DNA from: Lachnospiraceae bacterium
GTDB taxonomy: Bacteria > Bacillota > Clostridia > Lachnospirales > Lachnospiraceae
NCBI GenBank assembly: GCA_024682375.1
Contig: JAIKZI010000039.1
Location: 62,001-126,000 of the forward strand
Reading direction: 5' to 3'
DNA: 64,000 bases
This document shows, piece after piece, positions 5,971-15,497 of the stretch. The notes beneath the pieces were generated by a model. That model saw only the letters and a list, made by a program, of their open reading frames with translations, searched no databases and was not told the origin of the DNA. How positions within the stretch are numbered: the stretch's first letter is position 1; every line of letters begins with the position of its first letter. The position numbers were made by a program, and so were the translations under genes.

Positions 5971-7989
5971 CTATTTTTTTCTTACTTCTTTTACTCCATA
6001 AATCATTAATACTGTGCCCATTAGGATTGACATACTCCAAAGGAAAAGCAAGCGATTATCTGAAGTCTTAGGAGATAAAACTTCAGTATTTGCAGAAACG
6101 TTCTTCTTTGCAATAGCAAAATTTGAAAAACTCTTAATCGCTCCTTCATATGTTTTATTTACAGAATTATATTTCAACGGAATTTCTTCAAACTCTGTTC
6201 CATTATGAATATTATGAAGTAAAACGACATCTTCACCATTATATCCGTCCAGTTTCAATGAAACTGTTGCAGAATTAGACAAATCATTCATCTCATTTGT
6301 CCAAACATCATCGTCATTACCCGTACCTTTAAATAACACTTGGTCCATATGGATATTTACAAATGAATCTATAGTACTTCCTGTAGAGTTAGCAAAATCA
6401 GAAAAATCATCCTGTTTTGAGGAAGAAAAATCTGCATCCTCTAAGTATAATCTTGCTGAACCTCTATCCAATGTACCATCTGCAAGTTCCACCTTAGCTT
6501 CTTCAACTTTTGAATTTGAAGCAGTAATTCTAGCTTCATCTTCTTGTTTTTCTACATGCGCTCCAATATGGAAATTTCCTTTACCAATCTTAAAACTAAA
6601 TACGGATTCATCACCAGTTTTAACCGATTCACCATTAATATTAAAAGATTTAACCTGATAACCATATTCCGGCTCAATTTTCATAGTAACCCATGAACCT
6701 TCAGGAATAAACATTGAGCTAACTTCTGCACCAGTTTCAAAATCAGTATTTTTACTGAATTGAATATACGGGAGCGCAGAACTTCCATCATCATTTTTTA
6801 ATTCATCTATAGTTTTTGTCTTTGTACTAATTCCATCATCATAAGTCACTGATAATAAAGTAAGATCGGAATGTCCAATATACATATCATCAGGAACGCC
6901 TGTCACTTCAGGATCCATCGAAGGATCAGAAGACCAGAGAAAATTACCTACACAGCACTCATCTTCTTCTATCGGACGTACCTGTAAATCGATGGTATAT
7001 ACTTCATTTTCGCCATCAATAGTATTTGAAACCGGTACATTTTCAATCGTAAATTTTATCTCTTGTCCATCCACGTGAGTTAAACATGAATTTCGGTTTG
7101 AAAAATCAATATAATTACTAACGGGATAATCCGTACCATTTATATTAATATTTCCTTCAAACATATTAGCCCATGAAGTAAAAAATGTTATATCTACAGT
7201 AGTTTCACTATTTTCACGGTCATATCCTATAACCTGATTATTCAAATTAGAAATATCGGCATCATAACGATATTGACTTAATGCATCTGTTCTTTCACCG
7301 TCATTAATACAAACTCCAGCTGTAAATGCATATCTTTCATAAGAAACAGAATTAGGTTCATCTATACCAACTTCACCATCAGCATTATATTGTTCTCTAA
7401 CCATTGGATGAACTGACCAGTTACCTGACGGCGATGTATAACAGATTTTTGCATGATGAGTAAAATCATGTTCTGGATTCTGATTTGGACCAGGTCCACC
7501 CGAAGGTTGATTATTTTGTTCTATAGTAATTGAAACAACATTAGAATCATTGACATTAGTTAACGGAAAGAATCTAGTACTTGAGTTAAGCTCAGATGTA
7601 ATATCGGCATTATCCATTGTAGCTCTAACTCCATTTAAATTAGAATGCAATCTTAAAGAATACTGATTAGCGTCAGAAGTTGTAAGAACATCAAAAGTCA
7701 CAGTCTCAGACAATTTATCCTTATTTAAGTTACATACTCCATTTAATTTTGTTTCATTAGGTAAATCGGAAGAAGTTACTACATCAGAACCCTTCATAAG
7801 CTGCCATTCAATAGCATAAGATGAATTATCATTTTCGTTTAATGACAATTGAATTGTAAATGACGCTTTAGGAGAATCAGCGAAAACCCTCATATCACCA
7901 ACCAACATTCCCACTGGAATTACTATTAGTATAAGAGATAACATAATAGCAATTACACCTTTACTTTTAGTTCTAAAAAAACTGTTCAT
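5971..7989 (-). CDS. Large secreted surface protein with SPKTSD wall-sorting signal, function unknown
   Basis: This 672-residue protein has a signal peptide (about 1-38, ending near VFADS), a long Asn/Asp/Ser-rich extracellular region with a Gly-Pro linker near residue 165, and a C-terminal sorting signal: SPKTSD (639-644), a hydrophobic stretch and a KVRKK-like basic tail. This is a variant of LPXTG in the style of the SPKTGD signals common in Lachnospiraceae, so a sortase probably anchors it to the wall. A segment near residue 450 (GYQVKSFNING) resembles beta-rich repeat modules of surface proteins. No enzymatic motif was recognised. It has its own promoter and no sortase nearby, and is probably transcribed alone. 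Confidence 0.8.
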   Translation of the reverse strand: MNSFFRTKSKGVIAIMLSLILIVIPVGMLVGDMRVFADSPKASFTIQLSLNENDNSSYAIEWQLMKGSDVVTSSDLPNETKLNGVCNLNKDKLSETVTFDVLTTSDANQYSLRLHSNLNGVRATMDNADITSELNSSTRFFPLTNVNDSNVVSITIEQNNQPSGGPGPNQNPEHDFTHHAKICYTSPSGNWSVHPMVREQYNADGEVGIDEPNSVSYERYAFTAGVCINDGERTDALSQYRYDADISNLNNQVIGYDRENSETTVDITFFTSWANMFEGNININGTDYPVSNYIDFSNRNSCLTHVDGQEIKFTIENVPVSNTIDGENEVYTIDLQVRPIEEDECCVGNFLWSSDPSMDPEVTGVPDDMYIGHSDLTLLSVTYDDGISTKTKTIDELKNDDGSSALPYIQFSKNTDFETGAEVSSMFIPEGSWVTMKIEPEYGYQVKSFNINGESVKTGDESVFSFKIGKGNFHIGAHVEKQEDEARITASNSKVEEAKVELADGTLDRGSARLYLEDADFSSSKQDDFSDFANSTGSTIDSFVNIHMDQVLFKGTGNDDDVWTNEMNDLSNSATVSLKLDGYNGEDVVLLHNIHNGTEFEEIPLKYNSVNKTYEGAIKSFSNFAIAKKNVSANTEVLSPKTSDNRLLFLWSMSILMGTVLMIYGVKEVRKK

Positions 7990-8069
7990 ATAAATCCCCT
8001 TTCAGAATCTACATAATGTACTTTCAGTAAATTAAAGTAAAGCAACAATGAATTCAGTCATCTACTTCA

Positions 8070-8097
8070 ATTGTACATAACATTATATTGAAGTCAA
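8070..8097 (-). promoter_or_regulatory. Promoter of the surface-protein gene
   Basis: Minus strand: TTGACT (8092-8097), a 16-base spacer and TACAAT (8070-8075), leaving an untranslated leader of about 75 bases before an AAGGGG SD. Confidence 0.6.
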
Positions 8098-8142
8098 GAT
8101 ATCAAAAAGCTATTAATTTATACGAAAACTATTTATATTTTT

Positions 8143-9348
8143 TTAGGAAAAAAGTAACTGTTTTAAAGAAGGATATTTCTTCTCTCGTGTAATCTCAATT
8201 AGTCCAAGTGCAGTCTTATCGACCACCTCAACCTTCAATGGATCTTTTCTAAATTCAACTCTAAGAACATCCATAATATCATCTAAACGCGAACTTTTTT
8301 TCATATTAATAAAATCAATAATTATAATTCCAGAAAGGTTTCTAAGACGTATCTGCTTAGCAATTTCAATGGCACATTCTTTATTAATCTTAAAGAAATA
8401 CTCATCTTTTGATTTAGAAGATATTCTCGAAGATGACGCACTATTTACATCAATAACATTCATCGCCTCAAACGAATCGAATGTTACATTCGCTCCAGAT
8501 TTCAAATAGACATATCTATTCATTGCATTATCGAGTTTCTGGTTTAAGGAAAAAAGCTTCTTAAGTTCAAACTCATCCTTATAAAACAAAATCTCAGCAT
8601 CAATATCGTTACTATAAGAAACTAATTCATCATAAACTTTCCTATCATCTGTAATGACCTTTTCTATCTTTTCCTTGGCATGTATTATTCTTTCTATATA
8701 ATGCGCAGGCGCTTCTTTTAATAGAGCAAAAGGATTCGAATGAGATGCTTTTGTTTTGAAATCTAAAAAACGATCCAACAAATCAATAAATTCATCTTTC
8801 AATTCATCAAATGATGCATCAGAAGCATTGCTTCTTACAATTATGCACACTTGTGAAAGAACATCTTTTCTCTCAATATCCAAATCAATATTCTTTAAAA
8901 AGTTAACAATCTCCTCGCGTAGAGAATTATTAATTGATTTAGATACATGTATACCTTTCTCTCCAAAGGAAAGAATCATCGATTTAGTCTCAAGCGTAAA
9001 ATGTGATGTTGCAGTAGGATTTTTTGTTTTGATTCCTGCGTTTTTGATTTGAAGAACAACTTCATCATTCTCATGTAAGCCATCTTTTTTTGAAAACTTA
9101 TGACTATATAATATAGGATCATTCGGCTTAAATTTTAGAAAGACTTTTTGACCATTTCCTATATTCACAAAGCAAGAATCATTAGCTTTTAAAATCTTTT
9201 CTACTTTTCCAGAATATATATCTCCAACTTTTACACCGGATTCATCTATAGCAGTATGAATTTCCAGGGGATTTCTATCATCATCTAATAGAAATTCAAA
9301 CATTCTTTCTTTATTGTTATATAAAAAATTTGTAATTATATATTGCAT
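8143..9348 (-). CDS. rng: Ribonuclease E/G family endoribonuclease, short form
   Basis: This 401-residue protein has an S1 domain near residues 40-75 and the RNase E/G catalytic core. Asp300 (VIDVNSAS) and Asp345 (IIIDFINM) match the magnesium-binding aspartates of E. coli RNase E/G. The enzyme cuts single-stranded AU-rich RNA in decay and rRNA maturation. It ends about where the zinc-link CPxC motif would begin in E. coli, and no such motif is present. It is the last gene of a run with recU, a pseudouridine synthase and a HAD phosphatase. Confidence 0.9.
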   Translation of the reverse strand: MQYIITNFLYNNKERMFEFLLDDDRNPLEIHTAIDESGVKVGDIYSGKVEKILKANDSCFVNIGNGQKVFLKFKPNDPILYSHKFSKKDGLHENDEVVLQIKNAGIKTKNPTATSHFTLETKSMILSFGEKGIHVSKSINNSLREEIVNFLKNIDLDIERKDVLSQVCIIVRSNASDASFDELKDEFIDLLDRFLDFKTKASHSNPFALLKEAPAHYIERIIHAKEKIEKVITDDRKVYDELVSYSNDIDAEILFYKDEFELKKLFSLNQKLDNAMNRYVYLKSGANVTFDSFEAMNVIDVNSASSSRISSKSKDEYFFKINKECAIEIAKQIRLRNLSGIIIIDFINMKKSSRLDDIMDVLRVEFRKDPLKVEVVDKTALGLIEITREKKYPSLKQLLFS

Positions 9349-9355
9349 AACTATC

Positions 9356-9886
9356 CTATCTGGATTCCATATCCTTATTAATCATATCTAGGTATGGAAC
9401 TAAAATTGGCATTTTTTCTTTAAAAAACATATCTGGATTAAGTTCTGTAATCTTAAAACTCTTTCGACCGCCATTATTAGCTCTTTCAAAAAATGCTGCA
9501 GCTTCTCTATAAGTCATATAATAATATTCTTCACGATTAGAAAAATATATCAGAAAAAAAGCAATTCCATCCTGTGCTTCAAAATCCTTCATAAATTCCA
9601 TCTGATGTTCATGAATATTTTGAAGAGGAAAAGTGGACACCTTACACTCCTTTGCATCAAAACAAACCGGAATTCCCTGAATTGCACCAATATAATCTAC
9701 AGTACTCTTCTGATCAAAATAAGCCAATGTGATATGTCTTGTATTTTTATCGATATTAATTGGTGTAATAGGAGTTGGTACCTTTTGAATCAAAGCCAAT
9801 CCATTACTTCTATATATTTCATTTGTCTGATTTATTAGATCTTCTAATGTCGATCCTCGAAGACCTCTTGAATTCCAAGTAGCCAT
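9356..9886 (-). CDS. recU: Holliday junction resolvase RecU
   Basis: This 176-residue protein matches RecU: NSRGLRGSTLED at the start, STVDYIG (Asp64) and FDAKECK (Asp77, Lys79), then HEHQMEFM. These are the nuclease-fold metal-binding positions; the Glu of Bacillus RecU at the FEAK motif is Asp here. RecU resolves four-way junctions in Firmicutes. It overlaps the upstream pseudouridine synthase by one base rather than pairing with a PBP gene as in Bacillus. Confidence 0.92.
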   Translation of the reverse strand: MATWNSRGLRGSTLEDLINQTNEIYRSNGLALIQKVPTPITPINIDKNTRHITLAYFDQKSTVDYIGAIQGIPVCFDAKECKVSTFPLQNIHEHQMEFMKDFEAQDGIAFFLIYFSNREEYYYMTYREAAAFFERANNGGRKSFKITELNPDMFFKEKMPILVPYLDMINKDMESR

Positions 9887-10821
9887 TACATCACCTTTGA
9901 AAAAATATCCGGGGTTTTACAGGTAATCTTTTTCCCATTAATAAAAATAGACGAACTATGAAGAAGAGCTCTATTCACTCCAAGTGCTCTCATTTTCTTA
10001 TTGAATTCCCTATCGCCATATTTGACATCACCAACAATAGGATAACCATAATATGACAAACCACACCTTATCTGATGTGTTCTACCTGTATTAATTTTTA
10101 CAGAAAGCAGTGTCACATCATTTCTATATTCGATAACAAAGACATCCTGGGACATAAATTTTGAATCAGCTGTCTCATTCTCATGAAAAGTCATTAGATT
10201 ATTCTTTTCATCCTTTGTTAAATAGCCTTCTATAATATTTGGCCCATCATAATGTCCCTTCACAAGACATAGATAAGTCTTATTCGCATCATGAGACTTC
10301 ATAAGATTAGCTCCATAATTTAAGCCGGCTCTAGTCTTTCCGAAAAGGATAAGTCCAGAAGTATTTCTATCAAGTCTATTAATAACGGATGGCTTAAATA
10401 TATTTAAAGTATCAAGCGTAAGTTCTCCCTTATCAAGCAGATATGAAATCAGCATCTCATTGATAGATACATCGTCTTTCTTACTTTTCTGTGAAAGAAC
10501 ATTTGATGGTTTATTACATACCAAAATATCATCATCTTCATATACGATCTCGATATTTTTATAAGAAATACCTTCGTAGGGATTCTTATTAGTACCATTT
10601 TTTCCTGAAAATGCTAAAAATGTTTCATCGGAAAAAAATATCTTCACGACATCATCTGCCTTTAAGACTTCTTTGCCAGAAATCTTCTTACCGTTTATTG
10701 TGATATTCTTCTTTCGAAACATCTTATAGAGAAAGCCATTCGTACAATTAGGCAAAATACGATTCAAAAATCGAATTACCTTCTGTCCTTCTTCAGCTTT
10801 AGGTATAACAAATTCTTTCAC
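9886..10821 (-). CDS. RluA/RluD-family 23S rRNA pseudouridine synthase
   Basis: This 311-residue protein has an N-terminal S4 RNA-binding domain (about 14-75) followed by the RluA-type catalytic domain. The motif RLDRNTSGL (149-157) holds catalytic Asp151. The target uridines cannot be decided from the sequence. It is linked by a two-base gap to the upstream HAD phosphatase and a one-base overlap to recU. Confidence 0.9.
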   Translation of the reverse strand: MKEFVIPKAEEGQKVIRFLNRILPNCTNGFLYKMFRKKNITINGKKISGKEVLKADDVVKIFFSDETFLAFSGKNGTNKNPYEGISYKNIEIVYEDDDILVCNKPSNVLSQKSKKDDVSINEMLISYLLDKGELTLDTLNIFKPSVINRLDRNTSGLILFGKTRAGLNYGANLMKSHDANKTYLCLVKGHYDGPNIIEGYLTKDEKNNLMTFHENETADSKFMSQDVFVIEYRNDVTLLSVKINTGRTHQIRCGLSYYGYPIVGDVKYGDREFNKKMRALGVNRALLHSSSIFINGKKITCKTPDIFSKVM

Positions 10822-10823
10822 AA

Positions 10824-11474
10824 TTAAATCTCATCCAAATCTAAATAATTTTTAATATAAAAGTCAGCAGCATCCTTCTTTAATTCATAATCCTCTTTAG
10901 AATGCTTATCATCGATACAGCAAACAGACATGCCTGCAGCTTTTCCTCCATTGATTCCAGCTAAAACATCTTCAAATACTAGACAATTCTTTGGAGTCGA
11001 ATTTAGAATTGAGGCAGCTTTTAAATAAACATCGGGAGCAGGTTTTCCATGTTCAACTTCATTTGCAGTAACAACTACAGGGATGTAGTCAGATAATCCA
11101 TTGGCTTTGAAACATACATCCACAAGTTCTCTCGAATTAGATGTTGCAAGAGCTGTCTTATAACCATTTTCCTTTAGATACTTTAAGAATTCTATTGCGC
11201 CATCTCTCATTTCTATCTTTGTACGATAGAATACTGCAGCCATTTCATTCCAGATTTTCATAAGTTCTTCTTTTGTATCAGAAAGATTGAAATTCTTAAT
11301 AAAATACTCTGCTGTTTCAGACATGCTAAGTCCTTCAATATCGCGAGTTAAAGTCTTAGGATACTCCATATTTCTTTCTTCAAAGAACTTCTTGTCTATA
11401 TCAGCCCATAGTCCCATAGAATCTACAAGTGTTCCATCCATATCAAAGATTACTGTATCAAAATTTTCTAACAT
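10824..11474 (-). CDS. HAD-superfamily phosphatase, beta-phosphoglucomutase-like
   Basis: This 216-residue protein has HAD motif I FDMDGTLVD with nucleophile Asp11 and Asp13, a helical cap (about 17-90), motif II TSNS and a motif IV region near DVLAGI. These soluble enzymes remove phosphate from small sugar- or nucleotide-phosphates; the substrate is not predictable. Its SD (AAGGAAG) follows immediately after a terminator hairpin. Confidence 0.85.
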   Translation of the reverse strand: MLENFDTVIFDMDGTLVDSMGLWADIDKKFFEERNMEYPKTLTRDIEGLSMSETAEYFIKNFNLSDTKEELMKIWNEMAAVFYRTKIEMRDGAIEFLKYLKENGYKTALATSNSRELVDVCFKANGLSDYIPVVVTANEVEHGKPAPDVYLKAASILNSTPKNCLVFEDVLAGINGGKAAGMSVCCIDDKHSKEDYELKKDAADFYIKNYLDLDEI

Positions 11475-11495
11475 AAAACTTCCTTATAAAAAATA

Positions 11496-11520
11496 AGGCA
11501 TTCGGTAAACCCGAATGCCT
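11496..11520 (-). terminator. Intrinsic terminator after the coiled-coil protein gene
   Basis: A ten-base stem AGGCATTCGG/CCGAATGCCT with a five-base loop, followed on the minus strand by TTATTTTTTAT. The SD of the HAD gene begins directly after this tract. Confidence 0.8.
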
Positions 11521-11529
11521 AAACTAAAC

Positions 11530-12243
11530 TTAGTCGTGTTTAAAGAATTCTTCCGGAACGTCGATTGTTGCGACCTCGCCGTCCTCTTTGGAAATTTCCT
11601 TTGGAGTGCTCTTAGGTTCGCCAGCCTTTTCTACATTTTTGGCTTTCTCATCCTTCTTCACTTCTTCATTTTTATTTTCAGTAACAGGTTCAGCTATATC
11701 TTCTTCTGGTCGAAGTTCACTTCTGTTAGCTGAAACTCGGTCCAAAATGCCTGAAAGCTTTCCGATAAAAGCTTCATCTCTTCGTCTTGTAACATCAATC
11801 GAATTAGCTAATACTTCCTGAACTGAAGCAAGAAGATCATCAGTATACTGGATAGCTCCAGTCTTGATTTCATTTGCTTCTCGAGTAGCTTTATCAAGCA
11901 TTTCCTGAGCATCTTTAGTAGCAATCATAACTACCTGATTAGCCTGGGCGTATGCCTGCTGCATAATCTCATGCTCGGATACTAACTCATCTGTCTTTAT
12001 CTGTGCCTGAGAAATAATCTTCTCAGCCTTGGCATTGGCATCTGCAATGATAGCTTCACGCTGACTTACAATCTTCTGATATCTTTTGATTTCATCAGGA
12101 GTTGTAACCTTAAGCTCTTCTAAGAAACCTTCTAGTTCATCTCTGCTAATTACAATCTTTGTACTAGAAAAAGCTGCCGGTTTACCTTCACTGTCGATAA
12201 ATCGCTCCATATCTTCAATGATCTGTTCAATGCTACTGGCCAT
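11530..12243 (-). CDS. Coiled-coil protein, DivIVA/ATPase-subunit-like, function unknown
   Basis: This 237-residue soluble protein is rich in Ala, Glu, Lys and Gln. A continuous coiled coil spans about residues 45-165, and the Glu/Lys/Pro-rich tail (about 175-237) looks disordered. Similar proteins in Clostridia are labelled DivIVA-like or V-ATPase subunit H-like without proof, and often lie next to coaD. The gene overlaps the coaD 3' end by 11 bases. A structural role is an inference. Confidence 0.65.
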   Translation of the reverse strand: MASSIEQIIEDMERFIDSEGKPAAFSSTKIVISRDELEGFLEELKVTTPDEIKRYQKIVSQREAIIADANAKAEKIISQAQIKTDELVSEHEIMQQAYAQANQVVMIATKDAQEMLDKATREANEIKTGAIQYTDDLLASVQEVLANSIDVTRRRDEAFIGKLSGILDRVSANRSELRPEEDIAEPVTENKNEEVKKDEKAKNVEKAGEPKSTPKEISKEDGEVATIDVPEEFFKHD

Positions 12244-12742
12244 CTTTATCTCCTTTTACATTAATATTACGGTATTTCTCCTCGACTAGAGGAATGATTT
12301 CCTTTGGTACGAAACTAGAAATGTCTCCACCATAAGAAGCAAACTCTCTAACGATCGTAGATGACAAGTATGAATAATGAATATCCGTTGTCAAAAATAC
12401 CGTTTCTATCTCTGAGTGTTGTGCTTTATTACTCTGTGCGATCTGCAATTCATATTCGAAATCAGTGATAGCACGTAATCCTCTGATGATTACATGAACA
12501 TCAACTTCTCTTGCAAAATCGACCAAAAGCCCATCAAAAGACATAACCTTGATATTTGGCATATCCTTTGTAAGCTCTTTTATCATATTAACACGTTCCG
12601 ATACAGTAAACAATGGATTTTTCTTACTATTATTAAGCACTCCAACGATTACTTCATCAAAAAGTGCACTCGATCTCTTTATGATATCTAGATGACCTAG
12701 CGTGCATGGATCGAAACTTCCCGGATATATTGCTTTAACCAT
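12233..12742 (-). CDS. coaD: Phosphopantetheine adenylyltransferase
   Basis: This 169-residue protein begins with [17 protein letters not shown], holding the GxxxPxxxGH nucleotidyltransferase signature, and has SSTIVRE near residue 128. It transfers AMP from ATP to 4'-phosphopantetheine, the fourth step of CoA synthesis. It starts two bases after the end of rsmD, the usual partner. Confidence 0.97.
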   Translation of the reverse strand: MVKAIYPGSFDPCTLGHLDIIKRSSALFDEVIVGVLNNSKKNPLFTVSERVNMIKELTKDMPNIKVMSFDGLLVDFAREVDVHVIIRGLRAITDFEYELQIAQSNKAQHSEIETVFLTTDIHYSYLSSTIVREFASYGGDISSFVPKEIIPLVEEKYRNINVKGDKDGQ

Positions 12743-12744
12743 TT

Positions 12745-13302
12745 CTATTCTTCCCTCTTCCTCAAGAATAGATGCTGATTCGTTTTATAAACCTTCTGTC
12801 TATCAAGTCTAAAACCTGAATTCTCAATAAATTCAAGATCTATATTCTTATCAGCTTCTATAATAACTAGTGTATTCTCATCAGCCAATTCATATTCAAG
12901 CAATAGTTTCAATACCTCATCTTCCTGGCCCATCTTATAAGGAGGATCCATAAAGATAATATCGAATCTCTTTCCTCTAGGAAATCCTCGAAGTGCATCA
13001 AATACGTTCTGGTTTAAAAGTGTAGACACATCTTCTAATTTTGTAGTATGAAGATTTTTCTTTATAACAGCTGCAGCTTTTCTGTCTTTTTCAATAAAAG
13101 TAGCATGCTTAGATCCGCGAGACAATGCCTCTATTCCAATCTGTCCGCTTCCGGAAAAAAGATCTAAAAAATCCGCATCAATAACATCATACTGCAAGAT
13201 ATTAAATAATGTTTCTTTAATTCTATCTGTTGTAGGTCTAGTGCCATTGCCTTCTGGAGCTTCTAGCTTTAAATGACCTCTTGAACCTGCGATTACTCTC
13301 AT
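12745..13302 (-). CDS. rsmD: 16S rRNA (guanine966-N2)-methyltransferase RsmD
   Basis: This 185-residue Rossmann-fold methyltransferase has the SAM-binding segment [14 protein letters not shown] near residue 42 and the N-methylase motif DPPY near residue 117. It methylates G966 of 16S rRNA. It pairs with coaD as in most Firmicutes. Confidence 0.94.
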   Translation of the reverse strand: MRVIAGSRGHLKLEAPEGNGTRPTTDRIKETLFNILQYDVIDADFLDLFSGSGQIGIEALSRGSKHATFIEKDRKAAAVIKKNLHTTKLEDVSTLLNQNVFDALRGFPRGKRFDIIFMDPPYKMGQEDEVLKLLLEYELADENTLVIIEADKNIDLEFIENSGFRLDRQKVYKTNQHLFLRKREE

Positions 13303-13315
13303 ATTAATACCTTAA

Positions 13316-13858
13316 TTAATTCTGATCCTTAAGTACATCTTTGTTCTGATAAAGATATGTTATAAGTGAAATAACTGTAAGTGCTGTTGCAAGGCAGATT
13401 AAAACATTTCCAAGAACTGTATACCAGCAAAAATCAAAGTTTAGAATCAAAACGATTACCATAAGCATCTGAGATACTGTCTTTGATTTACCCCACATAT
13501 TTGCAGCGATTACAATATTTGCATTTGCAGCAACAAGTCTAAATCCTGAGATAATAAACTCTCTAGCAATGATGATAAGTACAACTACTGTAGGAAGTTC
13601 ACCAAGTGAAAGAAGACAAATCATAGCTGAACAAACAAGAAGTTTATCAGCAAGAGGATCCATAAACTTTCCAAAATTAGTAACAAGATTGTATTTTCTG
13701 GCAATCTTTCCATCTAACATATCTGTAAGTGAAGCTACGATAAAGATAGCTTCTGCAATACCTCTAAAAGTAATTGAGTCCGGATTGTAAAGCATGAAGA
13801 ATACAAAGAATGGAATCATAATTACACGAAGTACTGTTAATTTATTTGGTAAATTCAT
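13316..13858 (-). CDS. pgsA: CDP-diacylglycerol-glycerol-3-phosphate 3-phosphatidyltransferase
   Basis: This 180-residue integral membrane protein has about five to six membrane segments. The CDP-alcohol phosphatidyltransferase signature is present as DGKIAR, then G and two Asp in KFMDPLADK. It makes phosphatidylglycerol phosphate. The start overlaps the rimO stop by four bases, the usual Firmicutes rimO-pgsA link. Confidence 0.94.
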   Translation of the reverse strand: MNLPNKLTVLRVIMIPFFVFFMLYNPDSITFRGIAEAIFIVASLTDMLDGKIARKYNLVTNFGKFMDPLADKLLVCSAMICLLSLGELPTVVVLIIIAREFIISGFRLVAANANIVIAANMWGKSKTVSQMLMVIVLILNFDFCWYTVLGNVLICLATALTVISLITYLYQNKDVLKDQN

Positions 13859-15177
13859 TTTACTAACTCTCCTAAAAGATCATAATCTTTAAAATCTGTA
13901 ATCTTTACATCTACAATCTTACCTGAAATCAACTCGATATCAGATGAGAAGAATACATAATTATCGATTGTAGGTGCGTCTCCATATGTTCTACCGGCAT
14001 AAAGATTCTTTTCTGGAATAAATCCCTCTACAAAAGTCTTCATAGTAGAACCGATTAACTCCTTGTTATTTGTAAAATTGATAGACTGCTGAAGAGTCAT
14101 AATCTGATCTAATCTCTTCTTCTTGACCTTTTCATCTATTTGGTCCTCAAAATCATATGCTGGAGTTCCCTTTTCTCTAGAATATGTAAATGCGCCCAAT
14201 CTATCAAATTTAACTTCACGAATAAAATCAAGCATTTCTTTATGCATCTCTTCAGTTTCACCAGGGAAACCAGTGATAAGAGTAGTTCTAAGCATAATAT
14301 CAGGAATTCTTTCTCTCAATTTTTCAATCAAATCAAGAATTTCCTGTTTCTTGATACGTCTATTCATTCTCTTTAAGATATAATCGTTGCAATGCTGAAT
14401 TGGCATATCGATATAGTGAAGGACCTTTGGATTTGTAGCCATACATTCAATCAAATCATCATCAATTGATTCTGGATAGCAATACAAAATACGAATCCAC
14501 TCAATACCATCGATTTTTGCAATCTCATCTAAAAGTTCTGGTAATCTCTTTTTTCCATAGAGATCTGTACCATAAAGTGTTGTTTCCTGAGCGATAATAT
14601 CAATCTCAGTAATTCCAGCATCAGCAAGCTGTTTTGCCTCAAGAAGGATGTCCTCCATAGGTCTGCTTCTGTAATTTCCTCTTAAATAAGGAATAATGCA
14701 GTAAGTACATCTCTTGTCACAACCTTCTGCAATTTTCAAATAATCATATGGCAAACCAGTACTTGTGATTCTACCTACTGTGTCATTTGGAAGACCTTCC
14801 TGAGAATTTACGATTTCTGTCTGTTCTTTACCAGCAGCCTTCATGATAGCTTCAACAATCTTGTCATAAGAATTAGTTCCAACTATCGCATCTACTTCAG
14901 GTAGATCACGTCTGATATCAGAAGCATAACGCTCACTCATACATCCACAAACAACGAGGCCAGAAAGCTTACCTGTTTCCTTAAGCTTTCCGGCTTCAAT
15001 TATGTTTTGAATGCTTTCTTCAAGCGCTGTCTCGATGAAACAACATGTATTTACAACAATTACATCAGCCTCATCTTCAGATGTGATATTAATACCTGCC
15101 TTCTTGCAAAGGAACAACATGTGTTCTGAATCAGAAAGGTTTTTATCGCATCCTAGCGAAATAAAAGCTACATTCAT
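13855..15177 (-). CDS. rimO: Ribosomal protein S12 methylthiotransferase RimO
   Basis: This 440-residue radical-SAM enzyme has an N-terminal methylthiotransferase domain starting MNVAFISLGCDKN, the cluster motif CDKRCTYC near residue 150, and a C-terminal TRAM domain. RimO adds a methylthio group to Asp of S12, and the SLGCDKN start separates it from MiaB, which is also in this window. It begins one base inside the rpoZ stop. Confidence 0.96.
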   Translation of the reverse strand: MNVAFISLGCDKNLSDSEHMLFLCKKAGINITSEDEADVIVVNTCCFIETALEESIQNIIEAGKLKETGKLSGLVVCGCMSERYASDIRRDLPEVDAIVGTNSYDKIVEAIMKAAGKEQTEIVNSQEGLPNDTVGRITSTGLPYDYLKIAEGCDKRCTYCIIPYLRGNYRSRPMEDILLEAKQLADAGITEIDIIAQETTLYGTDLYGKKRLPELLDEIAKIDGIEWIRILYCYPESIDDDLIECMATNPKVLHYIDMPIQHCNDYILKRMNRRIKKQEILDLIEKLRERIPDIMLRTTLITGFPGETEEMHKEMLDFIREVKFDRLGAFTYSREKGTPAYDFEDQIDEKVKKKRLDQIMTLQQSINFTNNKELIGSTMKTFVEGFIPEKNLYAGRTYGDAPTIDNYVFFSSDIELISGKIVDVKITDFKDYDLLGELVK

Positions 15178-15497
15178 TATTCTTCAATTTCCTCTTTGTT
15201 TTCTGCTTCACAAGCTGCAACACGTGCTCTTTCAGCATCGATTTCTTCTCTCTGAGCTAATGCTTCTTCATCAGTAAGAATTCTAAGCTCACCTGCGTTC
15301 ATTTCATTTACAGCGATGCTAAGAGGCTTTTCCTTATCTGGAGCATAAACGAGTGTCTCAGCACCGTCGATAATCTGACGTGCTCTCTTAGCTGTAGCGC
15401 AAACTACGCTGTAACGGCTGTTTACTACTGGCTCTTCACCTTCTTCAACGTTCTCGTTAATAACCTTCATAAGTTCTACATAAGATGGATGTATCAT
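15177..15497 (-). CDS. rpoZ: RNA polymerase omega subunit
   Basis: This 106-residue protein matches omega: PSYVELM at the start, NSRYSVVCATAKRARQI near residue 26 and an acidic tail. Omega helps assemble RNA polymerase. It overlaps gmk by one base, the conserved gmk-rpoZ pair. Confidence 0.93.
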   Translation of the reverse strand: MIHPSYVELMKVINENVEEGEEPVVNSRYSVVCATAKRARQIIDGAETLVYAPDKEKPLSIAVNEMNAGELRILTDEEALAQREEIDAERARVAACEAENKEEIEE

